DNA of 64,000 bases from Meloidogyne chitwoodi (lineage: Eukaryota > Nematoda > Chromadorea > Rhabditida > Meloidogynidae), in assembly GCA_015183035.1 (NCBI GenBank), contig JACZZP010000014.1:310001-374000 (forward strand), read 5' to 3'. The translations under genes were made by a program, and so were the position numbers. Every line of letters starts with the position of its first letter. Within the stretch, counting starts at the first letter, position 1. Below, piece after piece: positions 10,869 to 19,986 of this stretch. A model generated the notes under the pieces. The model saw only the letters and a program-made list of their open reading frames with translations. It was not told where the DNA came from and made no database searches.

Positions 10869-11210
10869 TTAGTAACATAGAAAAAAATTTAGAATACATC
10901 CATAGCCTTTAGGGCATAGTTTATATTTACAAGAATATGATGGTTTTGTAGTAGTAGTAGTTGTTGGAGCTGCAGTTGTAGGTATAAAGTAACATATGCC
11001 CTTATAACATTCATAACCTTTGTGACAATAAGGTTTATATTTATTACAGTAAATTGGTTTTGGTGTTGTTGGAGTAGTTGTAGTACTATTAAGGTAACAT
11101 ATTCCAAAATAACATTCATAATCTTTAGGACAAATAGGTGTCGTTTTACAGAAAATTGGTGGTTCCCATCCTGACACAGAGAATATACAAAACAAAATAA
11201 TTATCAACAT
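10869..11210 (-). CDS. Small secreted Cys-module protein 2 (start codon moved)
   Basis: About 113 residues: signal peptide (MLIIILFCIFSVSGW), then three Cys modules (CPKDYEC, CHKGYEC, CPKGYGC) with Thr/Pro linkers. Unlike its paralogues, it opens with an ATG at the first codon of what is elsewhere exon 2 (GTG or GTT in the relatives). The ancestral micro-exon survives near 11491-11510, but its ATGAAG reads ATAAAG, and a solo LTR sits between it and exon 2. The gene seems to have lost its old start and gained a new one. Whether it is still expressed cannot be seen. Confidence 0.68.
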   Translation of the reverse strand: MLIIILFCIFSVSGWEPPIFCKTTPICPKDYECYFGICYLNSTTTTPTTPKPIYCNKYKPYCHKGYECYKGICYFIPTTAAPTTTTTTKPSYSCKYKLCPKGYGCILNFFLCY

Positions 11211-11250
11211 CTTTTTAAATTTATTTAAAAATTAAATTTTATTTTTAAAG

Positions 11251-11485
11251 TGTTGTATAAGAATAGTGGTCTTTTATAGACACTTCTAACGGTCTAGTAT
11301 TCATACTATATAAGCACCCATAATCAACCAGTCAGGGAGTTAGTTCTCGTCAACCTCTACACTTCTACCTATCTTCAACCTTCATTGTATTTTTCTACGT
11401 GATAAACTGTTTGCTTGTTGCTCGTCGACTTTCAGTATCTCGGACACAGCCTGTTACTCTTAAGTAGGCACTTAAGATCGTAACA
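11251..11485 (+). mobile_element. Solo LTR in the former first intron
   Basis: A 235-base block beginning TGTTGTATAAG and ending GATCGTAACA (TG...CA), flanked by AAAG on both sides (11247-11250 and 11486-11489). It contains a TATA-like ACTATATAAGCACCC near 11304-11318. No internal retrotransposon sequence remains, so it is a solo LTR. It splits the ancestral intron of the Cys-module gene at 10869-11210. Confidence 0.65.
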
Positions 11486-12107
11486 AAAGATTACCTTTAT
11501 TTTTGTAATTAAAAATTAAATTTTTATTTCTAAATTCTTTTAATATCTGTGGGATAGGATGTTTAGATTATAATTCTATTTTTCCTAAAACATTTAAAAT
11601 AAGAAAAGCCCAAATATTTAATTATTTTTAAAAATTAATTTTAGAAGGGATGTAAACTATTATCACTTTTCTTAACCTATTTTGCCTTTTTAAATTTAAA
11701 AATATAATTTATAAACTATTTTAAGTGAGATAACAATTATTAATTGTTAAAGCATTATTTTTAATATTTATTATAAAATTTTTGAAAAATTGTAAAATAA
11801 TAAAACATTTATTAATCCAATAAAATAAATATTTTTCACGGAAATTTTGGTAAAATTAAAAAAAAATGTTTACAATAGCTATAAATAAATATTTTTATTT
11901 TTTAAAACCTTTGGATCTTATTGAAGGCAAAAAACAAATAAATAAATAATTTTATAGAGTCAGTCGTCTTTACTTCCTTTAAAAAAATGTCCACGTTTTT
12001 AATATAACTCAAGGTATTTTTGCATTGAAAAAATAAAAAAAATAATAAAAATAAAATAAATTTATTTAAAAATAATATTGAAATCATCATAAATAAATAA
12101 ATAAAAT

Positions 12108-12434
12108 TATAAATAAATATATTAATATAAAATAAAAATAATTAAAGCAATACAAATCAGTTTATTATTTAATTATTATTATTTAAATAATTCTAAGAAA
12201 AATTAAAAAATAATTAAACAAATAACAACAAATAATAATAATTTAATTAAAATGAAGGTAATTTAAATTTAAAAATAAAAATTTAATTTAAAAATTTAAA
12301 AAAAGGTGTTGTCAATTATTTTGTTTTGTGTAATCTCTGCTTATGGATTAATTCCACCTCCACCTAGATGTGAATATGTACCTTGTCCTAAAGGTTATGA
12401 ATGTAACCCAATTTCTAAAATATGTTACCCTAAG
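12108..12434. repeat. Right arm of the inverted gene duplication
   Basis: Reverse complement of 9611-9938, nearly identical. It covers the promoter, micro-exon, intron and start of exon 2 of the plus-strand gene at 12252. Confidence 0.8.
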
Positions 12435-12869
12435 ATTATTACAACTCCAATTCCTCCAACAACACCAAAACCAATTATTTACTGTCAAAAATATAAACCT
12501 TATTGTCCCAAAGGTTATGAATGTGACTTCTATAATAATAAATGCAACCCTATTTTCACTACTACAACTCTCAACCCTTATTCCTGTCGACCTTTTAAAT
12601 ATTGTCCTCCAGGATATAAATGTAATCCATTAACTCTTAAATGTTATCCAATCACAACTCCAATTCCTCCAACAACACCAAAACCAATTATTTACTGTAG
12701 TAAATATAAACCTTATTGCCCTAAAGGTTATGAATGTGTCTTTTATATTGGCAAATGTTACCCTATAATTACTACTAAAATACCATTATATTCTTGTAAA
12801 TATAACTTATGCCCCAAAGGATATTATTGTAATACACAAACTTATATATGTTACAAAATTTATATTTAA
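12252..12869 (+). CDS. Small secreted Cys-module protein 3
   Basis: Exon 1 is 12252-12257 (ATG AAG) and exon 2 is 12306-12869, about 189 residues. The signal peptide and first module are the same as in the 9278-9793 gene. Downstream the two differ: here there are five modules (CPKGYEC, CPKGYEC, CPPGYKC, CPKGYEC, CPKGYYC), each followed by C-Y or C-N, with linkers such as TTPIPPTTPKP. A repeated block (linker plus module, about 210 bases) shows that modules are gained by internal duplication. Confidence 0.8.
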
Positions 12870-13179
12870 TTTATTTTAAAATGTGTGAAATAATTATATT
12901 TAATTAATTTTATATTAAAAAACTGCTTTATATACAAAGCTTATATTTATGTAAATTTTGTAAAATTTAATTTTTTAAATAAATATTTAAATAAATTTTC
13001 TTTTTGTTAGAATTATACTTAAAAAGCTTAAATAATAATATTTCTAATAAATACATGATTTTATAAATAGTCAAAAAAATAGAAATACACCCTTTAATTA
13101 AGCACAGCCTGACCATTTTTATCTATTCTTGAGCTTTGATAAAAATTAATTTTTTTTTATAATTTTTAAAGTTTAATTT

Positions 13180-13520
13180 ATAAAGCACTTTAAGAAGTAG
13201 TAATTTAATTATAAGTTTACACAACAGCTCTTTACTCATCAGAAGAAATTTAAAAAAGTATATAGAAAATCAAAATATCTATTTATATAATATCTGGTCA
13301 TTTCACTCATTGTCTTCTCATCTAGAATTAATAAAAGTTTAATATAAATTAAAAAATTAAATTAAATGTTTTTTTCACTCTCGAATGAATGCTTAAAAAT
13401 AGATTTAAAGAAAAAAACATTTATAAAATTAAATAAACCTTTTCACACTTTTCTCTCCACTTATATTGCTTATAACTATTTTAAAGAGAGAAAATATTAA
13501 GCGACATTTGAATATCGATA
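13180..13520. repeat. Diverged direct repeat
   Basis: Shares a run around TTTTTCACTCTCGAATGAAT, followed by a similar order of motifs, with 17130-17370. It may be an old segmental duplication that accompanied local gene amplification. Confidence 0.35.
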
Positions 13521-13564
13521 ATTTTTGTAAAATTTGTTTATATTAAATTTAACTGAATTATATA

Positions 13565-14637
13565 TACCGTATTTATTCTAATAGAACGACATGTCGTTCT
13601 ATTATTCAACCTCCTTCTGGACTGTCGTCCTAATAGAGACTGTCGTTCTAATAGAGACTGTCGTTTTATTATTCAACCCATTAAAAAAATATTAAAAAAT
13701 TTTCAAGCTATATCAGTATAGGTCAGGGGTGTGCCAAATTGAATTGTAAAAAACGAGATACGAGTAACGAATAGCCCCAAAAATACGAGTAATATATTTC
13801 AAAAAGGGTAATATTGTGTTGATGGCCCAAACTCCAATCAAGACAATATATATTCGAAAGAGCTCATCGAGCTGACAAGGGAACGTCACAACATGCCACT
13901 CACCGATTTTGGCAAAACTTATAACATTCGAAAGAGTTTTTTGGGTAGACACAGAATCCAAATTTTTATGTGCCCGTTTTAAGGTATTGTAAAGTTACGA
14001 GCTTTTAAAGTTTCAAAAAAGAGGATCGCCACACTTATGATCAACTCTATTCTCTATTTTCCTTTTGTTTTCCATACAGCGGAATCCTGCCTTCTCTTCT
14101 TTTCCTCTTTTTTCTTGGAGTAACTGGCAACCGCTGCAAGGAAAAGAAAAGAGAGAAGAGAGGTGATTTTAAGGGCGTAATAAAGAGTAGAGAAAAAGGG
14201 ACGCTTTTGAAGAGTAAAAGGAACATTTTTTTGAAACTTTAAAAGCTCGTAACTTTACAATACCTTAAAACGGGCACATAAAAATTTGGATTCTGTGTCT
14301 ACTCAAAAAACTCTTTCGAATGTTATAAGTTTTGCCAAAATCGGTGAGTGGCATGTTGTGACGTTCCCTTGTCAGCTCGATGAGCTCTTTCGAATGAGTC
14401 TCATATTTGAATTTTTTACCCTAAAAATGCTTGGTCCCTCCTATGGTTTTTTGATTTTCAGGGACCTGTATCTTGGCTCACATTTGAGATGGGAAACTTT
14501 TTTGATGTCATTCGACTAGTTAACTAATTATAAACAATGATATAACGTATAGGTCTAGATTAATTAATGATCCTAAAGGAAAAAGGAAAAACTGTCGTTC
14601 TAATAGAGACTGTCGTTATATTAGAATAAATACGGTA
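13565..14637. mobile_element. TA-flanked TIR element with nested foldback
   Basis: Left end TACCGTATTTATTCTAATAG and right end CTAATA...AATACGGTA are inverted copies (right arm 14591-14637). The subterminal motif ACTGTCGTTCTAATAGAG is repeated. Inside is a second inverted repeat: 13845-14020 matches 14240-14396 in reverse complement, with the CATTCGAAAGAGCT motif of the family in the DARS intron. Short ORFs in the arms are mirror images and not genes. Confidence 0.7.
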
Positions 14638-15050
14638 TTTTAAAATTAAATCACCTAACATAAATGACTTTAAAAAATTAATTTTTTTTAATTGTTTATA
14701 TTATTTATTAGTGTTCGTCCCCTTTCCTCAGGCGGGTATTTGACTCAAAAAACACAAAAGTATCCCCTGAGTTATTCTAGTTAATAATCTCCCTCCATCC
14801 ACGGCGCGTCACCCTGTAACATTTCTCTTCCCCATTCCCCATTAAAGCCCTGATATACGGGGACGAATCCCACTATTTATGTCAATTAATTCTATAAATC
14901 ACGAAAAAATATCAAAAAACAACAACAAATCTATTATATATTTATTTCAGAATATTAACTTTTACAAAATTACAATCAAGTCTTTTTAATGAAAGAAATT
15001 TTTCAATATAATTAAATAGTGATATATTATCACCTTTTGTTAAAAATAAC

Positions 15051-15704
15051 TTAAGGATAAGGAACATAGCAGACGCTACTTTCGTAATTACATTTATAGC
15101 CTTTAGGGCAATCAACATTATAATTACAGAAATAAGGTGTTGTAGGTGGAGTTGTTGTAGTTGTGGTGGTTGTTGTTGGGGGTTTGGTTGTTGGTTTTTT
15201 AGTTGTAGTTGGATTGGATATTTGGTCGTTGGTTTTTTGGTTGTGGTTGGGGTTGTGGTGGTTGTTGGGGTTGTTGTTGTAGTTGGGGGTTTGGTTGTTG
15301 GTTTTTTGGTTGTAGTTGGATATTTGGTCGTTGGTTTTTTGGTTGTTGTTGGGTATTTGGTGGTTGGTTTTTTGGTTGTTGTTGGGGTTGTGGTGGTTGT
15401 TGGGGTTGTTGTTGTAGTTGGGGGTTTGGTTGTTGGTTTTTTGGTTGTAGTTGGGTATTTGGTGGTTGGTTTTTTGGTTGTGGTTGTAGTGGTTGTTGGA
15501 GTTGTGGTTGTCGTAGTTGTTGTGGTTGTAGTGGTCACAGGTTTGCATACCTTATATTCACATACAAAACCATAAGGGCATGGATTATATTCGTCACAAT
15601 CTGGATATGCCACAGCCATTTGAATGACAGATATTATACATAAAAGAATTGCCAAAACCTTAAATTTATTTAATTTAATTAATCTAAATAAATATTACCT
15701 TCAT
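15051..15704 (-). pseudogene. Small secreted Cys-module protein 4, frameshifted
   Basis: Same gene plan as its relatives: micro-exon ATG AAG (15704-15699), a 40-base intron, then exon 2 from 15658. The signal peptide (VLAILLCIISVIQMAVA) and one module with CPYGFVCEYKVCKP are followed by a long Thr/Lys/Pro repeat (TTTKKPTTKYPTTTKKPTTK type). At 15211-15220 a 5-base unit (GGATT on the plus strand) is tandemly doubled compared with the same repeat near 15315. This shifts the frame. The conserved last module (CNYNVDCPKGYKC...) lies in the other frame and ends at 15051, while the open frame runs on to 14942 without cysteines. It may be a real null or altered allele or a base-call error. Confidence 0.65.
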
Positions 15705-15763
15705 TTTTATTTTTTTGTGTTGTTATTTTGTTAATAGTGATGTTCATAGCTTGAAGTCTTCTG

Positions 15764-15773
15764 CTTTTATATG
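15764..15773 (-). promoter_or_regulatory. TATA box of Cys-module gene 4
   Basis: CATATAAAAG on the minus strand, about 65 bases upstream of the ATG at 15704, followed by a short 5' UTR. Confidence 0.5.
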
Positions 15774-15774
15774 C

Positions 15775-17412
15775 CTCCATTTTGTTTTTTGTTAGATCTT
15801 TGTTTGTGTCAAGAAATTTGCTGCATAAATTTATTTTTTTTTAACATTTATAAAATTGAGACAACTAAAATACGTGGCAATTCATTATTAAAGGAAGTAA
15901 ATCTAGTTAAATAAATAACTTTTTTATATTCTTTAAAATTTTAATAAAAATTTGTCACTCCTTTTATTTTTATTATTTGTTCGAGTTTCCCTAATTTTTA
16001 TTATTTATCATTTGACAGAAAAATTATTTTTTTTCCGTCTTGTTTTATTTAATCGTGTTGTCATTTATTGTCATTAATTCATGTGAATTTATATAAAATT
16101 TTCATAATAAAAAGTTTTTTTAATTTTTTAATAAAATTATTATAATTTATTTATAAAATTGTGTAATATTCTAATCTGATCTACAGTTATCTCAAAAATT
16201 AATTTTGGAGAATGACAATTCAATAATTTAATCATATTATTTTGTATAGCAGACAATGTACTTGTAAAGAAGTCCCTCACAGATTTGGATAAGGATTTAC
16301 AAGTTGATGGAAATCAATTTCTAAAAATTCAGAAATGTCCTATTTAGAGTCCTGTAGAACGGGTCGGTCGGTTTTTAAACAAAAAACCAAACGAGCTCTA
16401 ATTTTTTAAACGCAAGAAAGGGTTTTTACGCCTAGTTTTGAAGATTTGTAGCATTGTTCTGAGCCATCGAAAATAATCCCACTAAAAGCACACAAAAATT
16501 ATTTAAAGAAGGCAAGTCTTCACTATCAACATTATTTCCGCCACTCACTATTAATAATCATAGATTTAAAATTAATTTTTTTAAATTGTTAATATTAATA
16601 GAATTAAAATAATTTTGTAATTTTGAAAGATTTAAAGTTAATTAAATTATTTTTAAAATATTTATTTTAGAATAAAATATAAAAATTGTTCAATAATAAC
16701 ACCTGCCTTCGAGAAATTGATGTTTGTTTTCAAATGATATTGAAACAATCAAATGAATTTTCTGGAAATAATATTAAATTAATAGATATGATAAATGAAC
16801 TTTTTAATTGAAAAAATAATAAATGATGATAAAAAAAATAGAGAATTTTGAAAAAGATGAGAATTATCAATTAAATGGTTATTCCAAACAAATGGATTGA
16901 CTGATCGTTTAAAAGATATTGCTTCAACAATTGAAACTTAAGTTGAGGATAAGTATTTCCACAGTTATCTTTTTTTACGCATATTGTTTCATTAAAATAT
17001 TTAATTGTTAAATTTAATTAAAATAATTGGTAATTTAATTTTTTTAATTTTATGAAAAATATTACATAATTATTTCGAGATATATTAATTAAATTATAGG
17101 AAAGTTCTAAAAATCTTATTTAAGTTCAGACATCATTACTAATATATATCTCTTATTTCACTCCATTTGCCTACTCAGATGCAATATAGGCGTGATAATT
17201 AAATACAAAATATATTAATTAATTTTATCATTTTTTCACTCTCGAATGAATTCTTAAAAATAAATGAAAACACACAAAATAAATATTCTTCACAACTTTG
17301 TACACTAATATTGCTTAAATAACTATTTTAAAAAGAGAAAAAGTTATTGACATTGAGAGAATAATAAATCTTTTAATGTCCTAAACTAGAGATATTTACG
17401 AGAAAAATAGAT
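15775..17412. other. Intergenic, AT-rich
   Basis: No intact gene. At 16690-16940 a plus-strand stretch (reads like CLREIDVCFQMILKQSNEFS and, in another frame, WLFQTNGLTDRLKDIASTIE) has protein-like composition but several stops. It may be a decayed exon. The segment 17130-17370 resembles 13180-13520. Confidence 0.4.
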
Positions 17413-17542
17413 ATAAATTAACCAAATATTTTAATTTTAGATTCTCTTTTCCTTTTTAAATTATAGCATCGAGATAGAGAAATAATAAATAAAAGAGAGT
17501 GAATGTTTTAGTCTTTTTCTCTTTTTAAAAAATATTTTATTT

Positions 17543-17554
17543 CTTGTCTAAAAT
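17543..17554 (+). promoter_or_regulatory. Putative PSE of SL RNA copy C
   Basis: CTTGTCTAAAAT starts 57 nt before the leader, the same position as CTTGCCTAAAAT before copy A. The inverted arm has the same motif before copy D. Confidence 0.55.
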
Positions 17555-17599
17555 ATATTAATTATTTAATCATTTAATTTGATTTTCCAGACATTCTTT

Positions 17600-17700
17600 G
17601 GTTTAAATACCCAATAAAGAGGTAGATAATTAAAGCTCTCTTAAGAGTGGCTACCTTTTCGGGTTAAATTTTGGAATTGCCTTGCCTTAATGGTGAGGTT
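17600..17700 (+). ncRNA. Divergent spliced-leader RNA gene (copy C)
   Basis: The leader (17600-17621) has the SL1 start GGTTTAAATACCCAA, but positions 16-19 are TAAA instead of GTTT before the same GAG end. The donor is GTAGAT. Stem I is maintained by different pairs: ACCC with GGGT, and GGTAG across the splice site with CTACC. Stem II is CTCTTAAGAG, the Sm site is AAATTTTGGAA, and the 3' stem is CCTTGCC/GGTGAGG. All SL RNA parts are in the right order and spacing, so it looks functional although the leader is not SL1. No SL2-type start is present. Confidence 0.85.
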
Positions 17701-17887
17701 TAAAATAATTAATAAATCGTTTGTGTGTTTCTCATGGTTTGCTTAGAATTTATCCCCACTATAGTGATGTCACAGATCTCTTTTTTAATTATATACAACA
17801 CATCAGCCATAGATTAAGGCTTAATTTATCTCAATTCTGAAATAACCACAATCTCCTAACTAAAACTTTAAATTTAATTAAATTTTA

Positions 17888-17988
17888 AGCCTCACCATTA
17901 AGACAAGGCAATTCCAAAATTTAACCCGAAAAGGTAGCCACTCTTAAGAGAGCATTAATTATCTACCTCTTTATTGGGTATTTAAACC
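17888..17988 (-). ncRNA. Divergent spliced-leader RNA gene (copy D)
   Basis: Mirror copy of 17600-17700. The leader (17988-17967) is identical to that of copy C. The body differs at only a few bases, for example TAATGCTCTC against TAAAGCTCTC, and GCCTTGTC against GCCTTGCC in the 3' stem, where a G-T pair still forms with GGTGAGGC. Sm site AAATTTTGGAA is intact. Confidence 0.85.
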
Positions 17989-18182
17989 AAAGAATGTCTG
18001 GAAAATCAAATTAAATGATTAAATAATTAATATATTTTAGACAAGAAATAAAATATTTTTTAAAAAGAGAAAAAGACTAAAACATTCACTCTCTTTATTT
18101 ATTATTTCTCTATCTCGATGCTATAATTTAAAAATAAAAATCTAAAAAGAGAGTCTAAAATTAAAATATTTGGTTAATTAAT

Positions 18183-19046
18183 TTAGGTATTTTTTGTCTC
18201 TAATGCTTACAATTAACACTAGAGACAAATTATAGAAAAAGAAAAATGAGAATGATGAGAAAATGCATCACATTTTTCCGTGTCCCGACAATTCGTACCA
18301 CGAAATTTCACGACATTTCGTCCCAACGGCAAAAATTGTGATTAGGGTAAAAGAAATGTAAAGAGCCATGTTTTATTTTTACTAGACATTAAGAATTTTT
18401 TAATTTCCGGAAAATCTGCCATGTTGCTAAATACTTTCAGAATTGGAGAAAAAAGTAATATTAGTGCTTTTTTGTGAAACGAACTTTAATTCGTGGTTTT
18501 CCTCGTGTTGTTTAATTTCTTATTATTATTCAACATTTTTGTGACCAATATGATTATTCAAGATGAAATGTAAAAAATGTCGTCGATTAATTTTGAAATT
18601 AATTTTTTAATTATTTAAATATTTGAAGAAGAATTGTTTTATCTTTTGATAAAATACCTCAAAAATATCGACGTGACCTTTATGCATTCTCTCGAATAAA
18701 AAATAGCATTTTTCTTTTAATATTTTTTTTAAATGGCTCTATTTATTGTAAAATAAAAAATAAATAAAATATAAAAAAAGAGCCTAATTATTATCTTTTG
18801 TTATAAATCAACGTTAATATTTTAATAATTATTTGCTATTTAGTCAATATATATAAATAATTTTAATGTAAAATAAAATAAAATATTTTATTCTTTTTGT
18901 GTTTTCAATCAAAGATTTATTTTATAAAAATTTTTTAAATTTTTTATTCTTTGCTTTATTTTTAAAAACATTTTAATGACTTAAATTTATTAATTTGAGA
19001 TTAAATTTATTTATTTAATTATTTTTATATCTTTTTATTATTTCTT
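18183..19046. other. Intergenic, AT-rich
   Basis: No gene seen. A cluster of ACGAAATTTCACGACATTTC-like words occurs at 18290-18340. Confidence 0.5.
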
Positions 19047-19986
19047 TTATGATTTTCGTGGAGACTGTACAACATTAAAACAATCATTGTGAACAAACCA
19101 AACATTATTAATTCGCTTCCAAACTTGTAAATAAGCACCCGATTCTGTGCCTCTACTACTTAAATTAATATTTTTATTTATTTTACTTATATTTTTAAAT
19201 AAATTAAACTAAAAAATTTAAAAATTTTTTAATTATGCTGAAAAAATAATTTTAAAATATTATCCGATAATATATGTATTAATTATTTCTTCTTTTTTTT
19301 AATTAATTAATTTATTTATTTTTACCATTCTAAATGATAACTTCCTCTTTCAAAGGCCCAATCGCCTGAACCATTAACTTCTTCTGTTATTATCTAATTT
19401 TTAAAAATATTTAATAAAATTTATTTATTTTTACTTGTGCACTGCTAACACCATCTGACATATCTTTTTGAAAAAATGCTTCAATTCCTGAACGACCTTT
19501 TACTGGAGAATGACCATTTGGCATAAAATAACCTTTTTAAATATTAACTTTAAATAAATTTAAAATAATAATAACCATCAGGATCATAAATTTCAGCAGC
19601 TCCTTTAGCATCCCCTTCATTAAATGCTCGCATAAAATCTCCTTGACGATTTTTGATTTCTTGAAAAAGTGCTGAAATTAATTATTTTTTTTAATTTAAT
19701 TTTTTTATTATTAAAAATATTTTTGACTTTTTTTAGCAAAATAATTTTTGTTAAAATTTAATAAATTTTGTATTTTTAAAATAAATTAAAAAAATATTTT
19801 TATTTAATTTTAAAATAATTAAAATTAATTACCCCTATTCATATTTTCTAAAATTGCTGAATTTAATGGAATATGATTAAATAAATTTCTTTCAGATTTT
19901 TTCTCATTTTTTTCAATTTTTTTAAAAATATTATTTCCATTTTGTTTTTTTTCAAAATTATTAATGTTGTTTATTTGTTCAGACAT
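19047..19986 (-). CDS. NTF2-like/SnoaL-type DUF4440 domain protein
   Basis: A small alpha+beta cone-fold protein of the NTF2-like superfamily. The family includes isomerases and many proteins of unknown role, so the substrate cannot be given. Exons (minus): 19986-19833, 19671-19576, 19532-19435, 19393-19326, and a last exon from about 19180 to the stop at 19047. Readable blocks are ALFQEIKNRQGDFMRAFNEG then DAKGAAEIYDPDGYFMPNGH (entry to the pocket), SGIEAFFQKDMSDGV, GDWAFERGSYHLE, and YLQVWKRINNVWFVHNDCFN near the C-terminus. The N-terminal about 50 residues (MSEQINNINNFEKKQNG...) are low complexity. An ATG-less extension upstream of 19986 was not used. The acceptor of the last exon is uncertain by a codon. 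Confidence 0.8.

Larger units (their letters stand above)
17413..18182. repeat. Second inverted repeat carrying two SL RNA genes
   Basis: Arms of about 300 bases (17413-17720 and 17873-18182) are close to perfect reverse complements, with about 150 bases between them. Same layout as at 2533-3174: each arm holds a promoter region and one SL RNA unit, 3' ends facing. Arm similarity within this pair is much higher than between the two pairs, which fits either recent duplication or gene conversion inside each palindrome. Confidence 0.85.

Noticed and set aside
13713..14519. Mirror-image ORFs beginning MDSVSTQKTLSNV on both strands
   Set aside because: They come from the two arms of the foldback inside the TIR element, so the identity is structural and not a gene pair.
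14708..14870. Short element bounded by TTCGTCCCC and GGGGACGAA
   Set aside because: The inverted match is only 9 bases and no second copy is present in the window.
15209..15643. Plus-strand Gly/Cys/Trp- or Val-rich ORFs
   Set aside because: Reverse reading of the Thr/Lys/Pro repeat of Cys-module gene 4.
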